Assembly (NCBI GenBank): GCA_947448025.1
Contig: CANFLV010000021.1
Location: 1 to 64,000, forward strand
Origin: Oxalobacteraceae bacterium
GTDB taxonomy: Bacteria; Pseudomonadota; Gammaproteobacteria; Burkholderiales; Burkholderiaceae_D
Reading direction: 5' to 3'
DNA length: 64,000 bases
The translations under genes were made by a program, and so were the position numbers. A model generated the notes under the pieces. It made no database searches. It was not told where the DNA came from and was given only the letters and a program-made list of their open reading frames with translations. Positions 37,401-45,598 of the stretch are shown in pieces (positions within the stretch are counted from its first letter, which is position 1; every line of letters begins with the position of its first letter).

Positions 37401-38361
37401 CGGTGCTGTCATCCCATTCCTGCTTGTCATTCGCCGATTCTGAATAACCAGTGCCATCAAATTTCTTTGGACCCAGGAATTTCATTGGCGAGCGAAGCAC
37501 GCCGCCATAACGATTGTCTTCGTTGGTGGAGGCAAGATAAGTCATCAGACCTACGCGCATCTTGTCTGCATTGCGTTGCAATGTCCCGACTGGTTTGTAA
37601 TTTGTGCCAAATTTTTGACAAAGCGCAGTCCTTTCCGGCCCCTCCACCGCATCGCACACTTTCACGACCAACAGATATTCCGCTGCTGCGCCCCCGCTAG
37701 CCGCGTTTGGCGCAGCACAGCTATTAATTGAGGTCCCCGAATCTGCAATGATGATCTTATTATTACAAGAGACTAGTTTGATATTCGACTGTGTAAATGG
37801 TGTCACTTTCGATGGCAAATTGGTACTGCCACCAGTATTGGCGGAGCCAAAATTACGCTCTGGGAACCAACTTGCATTTTTAATAAAATCGTAGGGCAAA
37901 TAGGCGCGCTGTAATGTCGTCAAACTCGCGGTATCGTCGACGCGATCGCCGCCAGTTAGGCCATAGCGCAGAAGATCGATCGTGGACATGCTGGCCCAAT
38001 TCATGAAATTACCGCTGAAGGTACTGCCATCACATTCGTGAAGATTAGAGTCTGTGACCGCAGATGCAATTTCAAAGTATCGGTTGGTTGTCGAATAGGA
38101 ATAGCATTTGAGCGGATTGAAGTAACCCTGATATTCTTTGCTGCTATCGTAATTAAGCGTGCGGTAAACTGCTCCCACCGTATATTTATCGATTGATAAA
38201 CTTAATAAAAGATTAGGCGGCACGACAGCAGTGTTGTCAAACAGGGCTTCAGTCGCAATCCGTACTTCGGGCGTACCGGCATGCGCTGGCGGCAGTAAAT
38301 CTGCGATTATCCACAACGCAATTATGAGACTCAAGACTGATTTAAACGCGTAGCGCATCAT
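34402..38361 (-). CDS. pilY1: PilY1/PilC-type pilus adhesin and assembly factor
   Basis: The 1319-residue protein has a signal peptide (SVLSLIIALWIIADLLPPAHA), a long variable N-terminal half and a C-terminal PilY1 beta-propeller (about 850-1240) with PTVYVGANDGMLHAFDAADG. Two calcium-loop candidates occur, DLDQDGNGLVDN near residue 527 and DANRDGIPDN near 592. PilY1 sits at the pilus tip and acts in adhesion, twitching and surface sensing. The start overlaps the end of pilX by 4 bp. Confidence 0.92.
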   Translation of the reverse strand: MMRYAFKSVLSLIIALWIIADLLPPAHAGTPEVRIATEALFDNTAVVPPNLLLSLSIDKYTVGAVYRTLNYDSSKEYQGYFNPLKCYSYSTTNRYFEIASAVTDSNLHECDGSTFSGNFMNWASMSTIDLLRYGLTGGDRVDDTASLTTLQRAYLPYDFIKNASWFPERNFGSANTGGSTNLPSKVTPFTQSNIKLVSCNNKIIIADSGTSINSCAAPNAASGGAAAEYLLVVKVCDAVEGPERTALCQKFGTNYKPVGTLQRNADKMRVGLMTYLASTNEDNRYGGVLRSPMKFLGPKKFDGTGYSESANDKQEWDDSTGILKTNPDSASASDTGGTTARSGLINYVNQFGRSGNYRSHDPVSELFYEGIRYLQGKQPTSDAMSSITDAMKDNYPAISTWTDPVIASCQRNQIAVVADAFTNYDFYVPGSPRTIWHDSTRMGEAAVANQTPTLNAYSWTKTLGEMEADKSTPRVGNPNKDPDLAGLEDRQTGVLKYGSYYISGLAYWANTNNIRVDKPVRVKTFMIDLDQDGNGLVDNTNRQPDRPRKSQLYLAAKYGGFDDVSGEAPANPFVSLAADGVTKVRSSSLAWDANRDGIPDNYFLASQPGTLVKALKKISPGIAAFSSMSLSAPAVDSTRLEPDSSFLYQAGFRAPQWIGNLKKMKISAAEPTNAASNLNLATTPEWEAGNLLTDTDSTAASPNPASRNIYTAKLELDSSWLKSSLKLIEFKWDKLNANQQALLNTSPIDGSSDSLGEKRLNYLRGVRTDELGNPSGFLRYRISLLGDIINSNVVLVGAPSRAIQGAEYKTFYDAKVSRKPTVYVGANDGMLHAFDAADGSETFAYIPQLLLSKLNQLTSPEYVHRPYLDGQIAVTEAMVGSNWKTVLAAGFGGGAKGVFALDVSDPANFSTGGGVLFEFSNADDADMGNLMGAPAIAKFKTGVNANGIAEYKYYVVVPSGLNNYSSDSTTAASGALFLLSLDKAANAAWSLGVNYYKIVLSNLNSSAQYGVSPPALAIGADGAVQFAYLGDLQGKLWRLNFKGSPPWSSALGTNSSTPLFSAVDGGNPAVAQPITMQPKIVFAPGGGYVVLFGTGKFVEKADLVPGNFKKQSFYAIYDSTADGYQVSSRNDLKQRSLSLNNLENAYTITGEKFIYTATPGFESLTKKGWYFDFVDSNVTGERAVANPLLVDAQLYFNTIMPGNDPCAAAGGRAYSMNALNGLSSDLTGFSSTVGLLSAPVVFQMGNATAGHRNAVGKRTASKSMRVLNVGAGASGNTQQSIAESASVTVNMPAGRFSWREITNWQELRDAATTSTSSQP

Positions 38362-38954
38362 GTCTCCTTCCGATAAAAAGTCTGCAATACGACTTGGGTC
38401 GATTCGCGGATACCGAAACCCATTGCAGTAATCCGATAAAAATAGCTGACTGTCTCGGCGCTTTCACCGGCTTGATTGAACACCATTAATTCAATGACAT
38501 AGCGAGGCACTTTGAATGACGAACCAAGGGTAGTCGTGAAAAGTTGACCGGTAAATTTGCCGTAAGGCACTGACTGGGTTGAATTTACGTTGGCATTGGA
38601 AAAATCGACGGCTTTCCACAGTGGCGTCGTGTCGACGGACCTGCGGCTACACAGCCCCAGGTTGTTGCTAGCTTCCACGCCACAATTTGAATCCGTCGCA
38701 GCGGGAAAATACAGCGCACTGTTCTTGGAAAAAATGCTGCTGCGGGAGGTCGAATTTTGAATATCAATTTCGGCGTCGATCAATGCCGCCTCAGCGGCCT
38801 GAAAGGCGACCTTGCGGTCACGATCATTACGCGAGGCTTTTTCACTCGACAGCGCAATCTGTGCTGCTGACAGGCCCAGCAACATGACCGCCATCAGCAT
38901 CAGCAAAGTGATGATTAACGATGCGCCCTCTTGCCATCGCAGCGCCACAGCCAT
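38358..38954 (-). CDS. pilX: Type IV pilus assembly protein PilX
   Basis: With the ATG at 38954 the leader is short (MAVALRWQEG) and the mature helix begins ASLIITLLMLMAVMLLGLS, without Glu at +5, as is common in PilX. The conserved FQAAEAALIDAEI segment follows. An in-frame TTG at 39050 overlaps the end of pilW by 4 bp and is an alternative start with a 42-residue leader. It is a minor pilin co-transcribed with pilW and pilY1. Confidence 0.88.
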   Translation of the reverse strand: MAVALRWQEGASLIITLLMLMAVMLLGLSAAQIALSSEKASRNDRDRKVAFQAAEAALIDAEIDIQNSTSRSSIFSKNSALYFPAATDSNCGVEASNNLGLCSRRSVDTTPLWKAVDFSNANVNSTQSVPYGKFTGQLFTTTLGSSFKVPRYVIELMVFNQAGESAETVSYFYRITAMGFGIRESTQVVLQTFYRKET

Positions 38955-39046
38955 CCGAAGACCTGGATGAGCGCAGGTCACGGCAAGCCTTGATGAAAGT
39001 CCTGAGACATGCCGGGCGGCGCCAGCGACTGATTTCGCGGCGGTGC

Positions 39047-40066
39047 TCAATTGGCACTCCGGTTACGGATCAGGATCGTCGCTGTGAACAGCTGACGCAG
39101 TCGGTTGCGACTATCCGCCGGCAAATTTTCTTCCCTGACTTGGGTACCGGGATCGCTCGCGGCATTTTCCGCGCTATATTTTTCGCCGTATAAATCATAG
39201 ACGGCAGTCTGTTGGTCGACCCGGCCTTTCTGACTGCCTGAAATCAGCAAGGCAATCTTGATTGCCACGACTTTTTTCCAGTTAGTAATTTTATTTTTTT
39301 CGGCGTTCCTTGCTTCGGATGATTTTATTGTGTACGGTATTTTGAAAAACTGGATTTGATCAAGATAATTAATCGTGCTTGCGCTTACATACTTCGACGG
39401 AATGCCGTTTCCGGTCGTGTCGAGTCCATACAAAACTTGAAATGAATCCACACCAGAAATAATGGCCTCCGAGTTCCAGCCAGAATCTGAAGCGTATTTG
39501 CAACGCAATTCCATATCGCCTCTACTACTCCTGGCGACGTAGAAAACGCTCGCACCACGATCCGTGTCTGCACTCGCTGCCGAGCTTGGCGCGGAAACGC
39601 CGAAGCCCGCACAATTGAGCACCGTGCCGTCGCCCGAAGTACCTGCGCCGCTGCCATAAAATTTTAAACCGAGTACATCATTCTTGGCGCCCGCAGCACC
39701 ATTGCTGGCTGGACTGATGAAGGCCTGGGTTTCATCAGTGGTCTTATTATCCAGCCCTGCAATACTGGCAGTGATGGAGTCAGCAAGAACGATAGGCGCA
39801 TCGTCCTTATCCCAGTTCTCAAAAGCGGTCTGGCGGATATTGCGGCTGATGAGTTCCATGGCGTAGCGGCCGGACTCTTGCAATCGCGTGCCATCATCAA
39901 CGGTGAGATAGCCGGCTTTACTGGAAAAGAGCACCACTGTTGCAGCGAGCACCACAAACATACTGAGCGTCATCGACACCATCAATTCCACCAGCGTCAA
40001 GCCTTTTACTGGCCGCAGTGTCGAGCGCGATGGCATGCTGATGCTGCGATGTCTGACCGGGCTCAT
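39047..40066 (-). CDS. pilW: Type IV pilus assembly protein PilW
   Basis: The 339-residue protein has the prepilin site VKG-LTLVELMVSMTLSMFVVLA and the PilW segment SGRYAMELISRNIRQT, near residue 60. It is a large minor pilin that partners PilX, PilV and PilY1 at the pilus tip. It overlaps pilV by 4 bp, so the genes are translationally coupled. Confidence 0.9.
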   Translation of the reverse strand: MSPVRHRSISMPSRSTLRPVKGLTLVELMVSMTLSMFVVLAATVVLFSSKAGYLTVDDGTRLQESGRYAMELISRNIRQTAFENWDKDDAPIVLADSITASIAGLDNKTTDETQAFISPASNGAAGAKNDVLGLKFYGSGAGTSGDGTVLNCAGFGVSAPSSAASADTDRGASVFYVARSSRGDMELRCKYASDSGWNSEAIISGVDSFQVLYGLDTTGNGIPSKYVSASTINYLDQIQFFKIPYTIKSSEARNAEKNKITNWKKVVAIKIALLISGSQKGRVDQQTAVYDLYGEKYSAENAASDPGTQVREENLPADSRNRLRQLFTATILIRNRSAN

Positions 40067-40685
40067 CGCGAATACGGCGCAACGATCAGCGCGATTTGGG
40101 GGGAGAAGCTGCCATCAGCAAGCTTTTCGAGTTTTCCACTGGCAGTTTTTCCTTGCCAGCCGATTTTGATGGTGACGGGCGCTTTGTTACCCACTGTGCT
40201 GCCGACGGCGCAAGACCACTTGAAACTATTCGTGGTCGCATCATAGGGCGTCGAATCACGGCAGATAACGGCACGCGCCGTTGGCATTACTTCCTTGAGC
40301 CGCTTTTCCCATTCGTAGATTTCAAAGGTCGCCAATTGCTCAGTAGTGCAGTCCGTCGTCGAACCATTGCAATAAGCCGCAGGTTCAGTGAGGGCTTGAT
40401 CCGCCTGGAAGTTGACCGCCAAAAATGGATTATCTGAATCTTCCTTATTCATCTCGACATCATTGCTGCGCATGCGGTCCGCCATGTCAGACGCCAGCGA
40501 CATGGCCAGTGTATGTATCGAGGATTGCTGCGAGCTGCGCACGGCGCTGAGCTGCAAACCTGCCGCCGCGAGCATGCCCAGAGCGAGCACGAGTATGGAG
40601 ACGAGCACCTCGAAGAGCGTGAAGCCACCCGCCCCACGCTGTGAGCGCAGGCGCTCGCCGCGTCCACTCCAAGAACGAAAAACAT
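40063..40685 (-). CDS. pilV: Type IV pilus modification protein PilV (start frame disrupted)
   Basis: The prepilin motif GAGG-FTLFEVLVSILVLALGM and the PilV segments SSQQSSIHTLAMSLASDMADR and the C-terminal IKIGWQGK identify it. In its own frame there is no usable start: the only upstream ATG (40779) sits inside the nrdR terminator. The ATG with a good AGAAAAGG site at 40685 is in another frame. Adding one T to the T5 run (minus strand, 40682-40678) would join them and give a normal leader (MFFRSWSGRGERLRSQRGAGG). This is a frameshift, a sequencing error or slippage. Confidence 0.75.
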
Positions 40686-40751
40686 CCTTTTCTGTTTTTA
40701 CGGGAGGCGAGTAATCGGATAAAAAATTGGTTAATTGGCAATATTTAGCGC

Positions 40752-40781
40752 AAAAAAATGCAGCCCTCACCGGCTGCATTT
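40752..40781 (-). terminator. Intrinsic terminator of nrdR
   Basis: Minus-strand stem AATGCAGCC / GGGCTGCATT-like arms (9 bp, 40780-40772 with 40765-40757) followed by seven T. It is 27 bp past the nrdR stop and separates it from the pilin operon. Confidence 0.88.
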
Positions 40782-40807
40782 TTACTGCGTTCAAATTCGA
40801 AACAAGC

Positions 40808-41278
40808 TCATTTTGCCGGCGGCTTGGGCTCCTGAACAATTTCAGCGATGGCATCCTGAAACTCAGCGATATCTTCGAAGCTTTTATAGACTGACGCGAA
40901 ACGGATATAGGCGATCTTGTCGAGCCGCTTGAGCTCGCGCATGACCAGTTCGCCAATGTGTCCTGAAATGACTTCACGTTCACCACTTGACAGTAATTTC
41001 TCTTCGATACGATGTATCGCCCCATCCACGGCCTGCGCCGACACCGGCCGTTTGCGTAGCGCCAGCATCAGGCTGGAGCGCAATTTGGCAGGATCGAATT
41101 CGGTGCGACTGCCATTTTTCTTGACCACGACCGGCATGGCCAGCTCGACCCGCTCGTAAGTCGTAAAGCGTTTTTCGCACTGCAGACAACGACGCCGACG
41201 ACGAATCGCATCCGCCTCTTCCGTGGCACGGGTATCGACGACCTGGGTTTCTTCGCTTTGGCAGAACGGACATTTCAT
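40808..41278 (-). CDS. nrdR: Transcriptional repressor NrdR
   Basis: The 156-residue protein has the zinc ribbon ([17 protein letters not shown], then [20 protein letters not shown]) and an ATP-cone (about 50-140). It represses ribonucleotide reductase genes according to ATP/dATP. It lies downstream of glyA on the same strand, a common proteobacterial order. Confidence 0.96.
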   Translation of the reverse strand: MKCPFCQSEETQVVDTRATEEADAIRRRRRCLQCEKRFTTYERVELAMPVVVKKNGSRTEFDPAKLRSSLMLALRKRPVSAQAVDGAIHRIEEKLLSSGEREVISGHIGELVMRELKRLDKIAYIRFASVYKSFEDIAEFQDAIAEIVQEPKPPAK

Positions 41279-41457
41279 AGGGGCAGAAGTCTTTGATGAC
41301 CGTAGTTATAGCAAAACTTGGGATGCGTCGTACCTGTGATATTTATCAAGTCGACAGCGCGGAAAATAATGCACACAATGGTCGAGTACGTCCGTTGAGA
41401 AATGCCGCGCCGGCATGGGCAAGGCACTGGCAATGCTTTTACAAAAAGGCAAACCTC

Positions 41458-41490
41458 GGCGAAGCTGACGACAAACATGCCAGCTTCGCC
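41458..41490 (-). terminator. Inverted repeat after glyA, probable terminator
   Basis: A perfect 10-bp inverted repeat GGCGAAGCTG / CAGCTTCGCC with a 13-base loop starts 11 bp after the glyA stop. A T run follows only after about ten bases on the minus strand, so termination may be inefficient. Confidence 0.5.
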
Positions 41491-41500
41491 TCCGACCAAA

Positions 41501-42748
41501 TTACTTCTCGTAGACCGGGAAGGCAGCAGTCAATTTGCCAACTTCCGCTTTCACGCGCTCGATCGTGGCCGCGTCATGCGGATTGTCGAGTACGTCGGCA
41601 ATCAGATGGCCGACCTTCGCCGCTTCGACTTCGGTGAAACCGCGCGTCGTCATGGCCGGGCTGCCCAGACGGATACCGGAGGTCACGAATGGCTTCTCGG
41701 GATCGTTCGGGATCGCGTTCTTGTTGCAGGTGATGTGGGCTGTGCCAAGGATCGCTTCGGCTAACTTGCCGGTGATGTTCTTGGCGCGCAGGTCGACCAG
41801 CATCACATGCGATTCCGTGCGACCGGAAACGATGCGCAAGCCGCGCTCGATCAGGGCTTTTGCCAGTGCATCGGCGTTTTTCAGGACTTGCTGCTGGTAA
41901 GTCTTGAATTCCGGCTCCAGCGCTTCCTTGAATGCTACTGCCTTGCCAGCGATGACATGCATCAGCGGGCCGCCCTGGATACCAGGGAAAATCGCGGAAT
42001 TGATGACTTTCTCGAATTCCGCCTTCATCAGGATGATGCCGCCGCGCGGACCGCGCAGGGATTTATGCGTCGTCGACGTCACGAAATCAGCAAACGGCAC
42101 TGGATTCGGATAAACGCCGGCGGCAATCAGGCCGGAATAATGGGCCATATCGACCAAAAAGTAGGCGCCGACTTCCTTGGCGATCTTGCTGAAGCGTTCG
42201 AAATCGATGCGCAATGAAAACGCCGACGCGCCGGCGATGATCAGCTTCGGCTTGTGCTCGCGCGCGAGGCGCTCCATGGCGTCGTAGTCGATGTCTTCGT
42301 TGGCATCGAGGCCATAAGACACGACATTGAACCATTTACCCGACATGTTCAGCGCCATGCCGTGGGTCAGGTGACCGCCTTCGGCCAGCGACATGCCCAT
42401 GATCGTGTCGCCCGGCTTGAGCACGGCGAAGAATACGGCCTGGTTCGCTTGCGAACCCGAATTCGGCTGAACGTTTGCTGCCTCAGCACCAAACAACTCC
42501 TTGACCCGATTGATCGCCAGGGTCTCGGCCATGTCGACATATTCACAGCCACCGTAGTAGCGCTTGCCCGGATAACCTTCGGCGTATTTATTGGTCAGCT
42601 GCGAGCCTTGCGCTTCCATGACGGCCGGCGAAGTGTAGTTCTCGGAAGCGATCAGTTCGATGTGATCTTGCTGACGGGTCGTTTCCAGCTCGATGGCGGC
42701 CCACAATTCAGGGTCAACCTTGGCCAGGGTATGGTCTTTTGAAAACAT
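41501..42748 (-). CDS. glyA: Serine hydroxymethyltransferase
   Basis: The start at 42748 ([20 protein letters not shown]) has GGAGT eight bases before it. A nine-residue upstream extension is rejected. The 415 residues are of family length, with the PLP-Lys in [28 protein letters not shown] and [14 protein letters not shown]. It converts serine and tetrahydrofolate to glycine and methylene-THF. A ZTP riboswitch in the leader links it to one-carbon and purine status. Confidence 0.97.
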   Translation of the reverse strand: MFSKDHTLAKVDPELWAAIELETTRQQDHIELIASENYTSPAVMEAQGSQLTNKYAEGYPGKRYYGGCEYVDMAETLAINRVKELFGAEAANVQPNSGSQANQAVFFAVLKPGDTIMGMSLAEGGHLTHGMALNMSGKWFNVVSYGLDANEDIDYDAMERLAREHKPKLIIAGASAFSLRIDFERFSKIAKEVGAYFLVDMAHYSGLIAAGVYPNPVPFADFVTSTTHKSLRGPRGGIILMKAEFEKVINSAIFPGIQGGPLMHVIAGKAVAFKEALEPEFKTYQQQVLKNADALAKALIERGLRIVSGRTESHVMLVDLRAKNITGKLAEAILGTAHITCNKNAIPNDPEKPFVTSGIRLGSPAMTTRGFTEVEAAKVGHLIADVLDNPHDAATIERVKAEVGKLTAAFPVYEK

Positions 42749-42780
42749 GAATACTCCAATCGATAGATGAGGCACAAAAT

Positions 42781-42870
42781 GACTTTGCGATACCGACTGA
42801 GGGCCGAAAAATGGGAATCAGTGCCTCGGCAAAGTCAACGGTGAGCTATCCGGGTCGCAGACAGGCACTG
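42781..42870 (-). promoter_or_regulatory. Likely expression platform between riboswitch and glyA
   Basis: Two helices compete in the leader. CAGTGCC / GGCACTG (42870-42864 with 42825-42819 on the minus strand) encloses one strand of GACTTTGC / GCAAAGTC (42836-42829 with 42788-42781), whose partner lies outside. The two cannot coexist as simple nested stems. The first is followed by ATTCCCATTTTTC, a terminator-like run. Confidence 0.45.
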
Positions 42871-42917
42871 TTTATTCTGACGAGGTGCTATCAGCAGCCT
42901 CAATCGTTCTGTCCATC

Positions 42918-43015
42918 TTGGCTGCCCAGGCGCACGGCTTGTTGAAATCTCACGCTCCCCGGTGGAAACCCACCTATGGCCGGACACAATCCGGTTTTTT
43001 CGCCAGTCACGTGAG
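42918..43015 (-). promoter_or_regulatory. ZTP (pfl) riboswitch aptamer upstream of glyA
   Basis: The minus strand reads CGTGACTGGCG (43011-43001), a variable stem CCGGA...TCCGG, then CCACCGGGGAGCGTG, a linker, and GCGCCTGGGCAG near 42935-42922. These are the conserved blocks of the pfl/ZTP RNA: the first half with the CUGGCG and CCGGGGAGC elements and the 3' half with the CGCCUGGGC element. ZTP riboswitches commonly precede purine and one-carbon genes, including glyA. The RNA reports folate shortage through AICAR triphosphate and should raise glyA expression. Confidence 0.9.
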
Positions 43016-43158
43016 ACGAAATGGTGCCAAATTTTACGACATGAGGGGCGATTCAGCAAGTCAGCGCCGACAGCGCGTGCACAAAGCATTCCGGGCAGGC
43101 GCGCGAGTTTCGGCTACAATTTTGCGCTCAATCACCTTTCGCATAAAAGGAACACACC

Positions 43159-43905
43159 ATGATCGTCCTCGTCACCGGCGCAACAGCTGGCTTCGGCGCA
43201 CAAATTGCCCGCAAATTCGTCCAAGAAGGTCATCAAGTCATCGCTGCCGGTCGCCGCAAGGAACGCCTTGACGCGCTCTCCGCTGAGCTTGGCGCAGCTT
43301 TGCTGGCGGTCGAACTGGACGTGACGAGCAAGGATTCGATCACGGCCATGCTGGCGGGCTTGCCTGACGCCTGGAAAAATATCGATGTGCTGGTGAATAA
43401 CGCTGGCCTCGCGCTGGGGATCGAGCCGGCGCACAAGGCTTCGCTGGAAGACTGGGAAACCATGATCGAGACAAATTGCAAGGGTCTGGTCACCATGACG
43501 CGCATGGTCTTGCCAGGCATGGTCGAGCGCGGCTCGGGTCTGGTCATCAATCTCGGCTCGGTCGCGGGCGCCTATCCTTACCCGGGCGGCAATGTCTATG
43601 GTGCAACCAAGGCCTTCGTCGACCAATTTACGCTGAACCTACGCGCCGACCTCGTTGGTACCGGTGTACGCGCGACCAACATTGCACCGGGCCTGTGCGG
43701 CGGGACGGAATTTTCGAATGTGCGCTTCAAGGGCGACGATGCGGCCGCCGGCAAGGTCTATGAAGGCACAGTGCCGCTGACCGCGCACGATATCGCCGAG
43801 ACCGCTTACTGGATCGCTACCCTGCCCGCGCATGTCAACATCAATTACATCGAAATGATGCCGACCTGCCAGGGCTTCGCGCCGTTTGCCGTTAAACGTA
43901 CTTAA
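43159..43905 (+). CDS. ydfG: Short-chain dehydrogenase, YdfG-like 3-hydroxy acid dehydrogenase
   Basis: The 248-residue protein is a classical SDR: VLVTGATAGFGAQIARKF (nucleotide site), NNAGLALG, and the YGATKAFVDQF catalytic Tyr-Lys. The C-terminus NINYIEMMPTCQGF resembles YdfG, which oxidises 3-hydroxy acids such as 3-hydroxypropionate, allo-threonine and serine with NADP+ and reduces malonic semialdehyde. The AAAGGAA ribosome site is good. Substrate is inferred from similarity. Confidence 0.88.
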   Translation: MIVLVTGATAGFGAQIARKFVQEGHQVIAAGRRKERLDALSAELGAALLAVELDVTSKDSITAMLAGLPDAWKNIDVLVNNAGLALGIEPAHKASLEDWETMIETNCKGLVTMTRMVLPGMVERGSGLVINLGSVAGAYPYPGGNVYGATKAFVDQFTLNLRADLVGTGVRATNIAPGLCGGTEFSNVRFKGDDAAAGKVYEGTVPLTAHDIAETAYWIATLPAHVNINYIEMMPTCQGFAPFAVKRT

Positions 43906-43915
43906 GCCTGTCGCC

Positions 43916-44344
43916 ATGGCCGATGCATTTACATGGCAATTGCGCGTGTATTACGAGGACACCGATGCCGGTGGCATTGTCTTTTACGCCAATTACCTGA
44001 AGTTTTTCGAGCGCGCGCGTACCGAATGGCTGCGCGCCTGCGGCATCAGCCAGCAAGCCTTGACGGAAACCCATGCCCTCATGTTCGTGGTCAAAAGCAC
44101 GGCCGTCGATTATCATGCGCCTGCGAAGCTGGATGATGAACTTAAAGTCTCCGTCGTCGTCGAAAAGCTCGGGCGTGCCTCAGTGCAATTTAGCCAGTCG
44201 GCCTGGCGCATGACAGCGCAAGGGCCGGAGTTGCTGGCGACGGGCAAGATCAAGGTGGGCTGCGTGAATACCAGCACATTGCGACCAGAGGCGATCCCGG
44301 CAGAGGTATTAGCCAGCATCGCGTTGCCTGCGGTAGCAGGATAA
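43916..44344 (+). CDS. ybgC: Tol-Pal-associated acyl-CoA thioesterase YbgC
   Basis: From the ATG at 43916 the protein has 142 residues, with YYEDTDAGGIVFYANYLKFFE (hot-dog active-site region with the catalytic Asp), typical of YbgC. It hydrolyses short acyl-CoAs. It is the first gene of the ybgC-tolQRAB-pal-cpoB cluster. It follows ydfG closely, with no strong ribosome site, so some coupling is likely. Confidence 0.94.
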   Translation: MADAFTWQLRVYYEDTDAGGIVFYANYLKFFERARTEWLRACGISQQALTETHALMFVVKSTAVDYHAPAKLDDELKVSVVVEKLGRASVQFSQSAWRMTAQGPELLATGKIKVGCVNTSTLRPEAIPAEVLASIALPAVAG

Positions 44345-44446
44345 AGTGGTCGCACTTCCTGCATTGACCTGAATCGAGTCAGGCGTGAGGAAAAATAATC
44401 CATCCGGACGAATTCAATCCAATTTACTGACAATAAAGCACCATTC

Positions 44447-45145
44447 ATGAATGCCACACAAGACCTGTCCTTTATTACCCTGATCGCCAACGCCTCGGTG
44501 ATCGTGCAACTGGTCATGGCGCTTTTGCTGGCCGTATCGCTGATGAGCTGGACCTACATCATCCGCAAGATGTTCGCCATCAGCAGCGCCAATCGTCAAA
44601 CGGAAGAATTCGAGCGCAGCTTCTGGTCCGGCGGCGATCTCAACACGCTTCTGCAAGACGCCGCCGCGAATCGTCGCCATGGTGGCAAGACCGGCGCGCT
44701 GGAGCGGATTTTCGAAGCAGGCATGAATGAATTCACTAAGGTCAAGACCGCCAACGCCAGCCGCGGCCAAAGCGACACGTCGCAGATGGTCGATGGCGCA
44801 CGGCGCGCCATGCGCGCAGCCTACCAGCGTGAAATGGATGCACTGGAATTGCACTTGGCCTTCCTCGCCTCGGTCGGATCGGTCTCGCCCTATGTCGGTT
44901 TGTTTGGTACCGTGTGGGGCATCATGAATGCGTTCCGGGGCCTGGCCAATGTGCAGCAGGCGACGCTGGCCGCAGTCGCGCCAGGTATTGCCGAGGCGCT
45001 GGTGGCGACAGCCATCGGCCTGTTTGCGGCGATTCCGGCCGTCGTCGCCTATAACCGCTATTCACACGATATCGACCGCATCGCAATCCGCTTCGAAAGC
45101 TTCATTGAAGAGTTCTCGAATATCCTGCAGCGGCAGGCACGGTAA
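44447..45145 (+). CDS. tolQ: Tol-Pal system protein TolQ
   Basis: The 232-residue protein has three membrane segments of the MotA/TolQ/ExbB family, with the signature FLASVGSVSPYVGLFGTVWG near residue 140 and a third helix VAPGIAEALVATAIGLFAAI. With TolR it forms the proton-driven stator of the Tol-Pal machine, which constricts the outer membrane at division. Confidence 0.96.
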   Translation: MNATQDLSFITLIANASVIVQLVMALLLAVSLMSWTYIIRKMFAISSANRQTEEFERSFWSGGDLNTLLQDAAANRRHGGKTGALERIFEAGMNEFTKVKTANASRGQSDTSQMVDGARRAMRAAYQREMDALELHLAFLASVGSVSPYVGLFGTVWGIMNAFRGLANVQQATLAAVAPGIAEALVATAIGLFAAIPAVVAYNRYSHDIDRIAIRFESFIEEFSNILQRQAR

Positions 45146-45156
45146 GGAGCAACGCA

Positions 45157-45591
45157 ATGTCGACCCCTATGCGCGGCGGGCGTGGCCGCAAACTCAAGGC
45201 TGACATCAATGTCGTGCCTTACATCGACGTGATGCTGGTGCTGCTGGTGATCTTCATGGTCGCTACACCCGTGGCCAATCCTGGCGTGATCAATTTGCCC
45301 AGCGCTGACAAATCTGCCCTGCCGCCGACTGAATACATCCAGATCATCCTCAAACCAGATGAGGCGGCGACGATCGGCATCAATGGCCAAAAAGATGCCG
45401 AGAGCAAGCCGCAAAGCATGCCCGACCGGCGCGCGCTGATCCAGCAGCTGCGCAGCATGCATGAGCAGAGTCCGGAACTGCCGGTGATGATTTCCGCCGA
45501 CAAGGAAATCCGCTACGATGAAGTCATCCAGGTGATTTCCGAAGCGAAGAAATTCGGTATCAATCGTGTGGGGCTCGCGACCAAACAATGA
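45157..45591 (+). CDS. tolR: Tol-Pal system protein TolR
   Basis: The 144-residue protein has one N-terminal helix with the catalytic Asp in VVPYIDVMLVLLVIFMVATP, and a periplasmic domain ending EVIQVISEAKKFGINRVGL. The helix Asp couples proton flow with TolQ. It begins 11 bp after tolQ with a GGAGC ribosome site. Confidence 0.96.
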   Translation: MSTPMRGGRGRKLKADINVVPYIDVMLVLLVIFMVATPVANPGVINLPSADKSALPPTEYIQIILKPDEAATIGINGQKDAESKPQSMPDRRALIQQLRSMHEQSPELPVMISADKEIRYDEVIQVISEAKKFGINRVGLATKQ

Positions 45592-45598
45592 CGGCACC

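Noticed and set aside
42981..43000. Plus-strand hairpin CCGGA-CACAA-TCCGG followed by T6, looking like a terminator
   Set aside because: It is the variable stem of the minus-strand ZTP aptamer and no rightward gene ends there.
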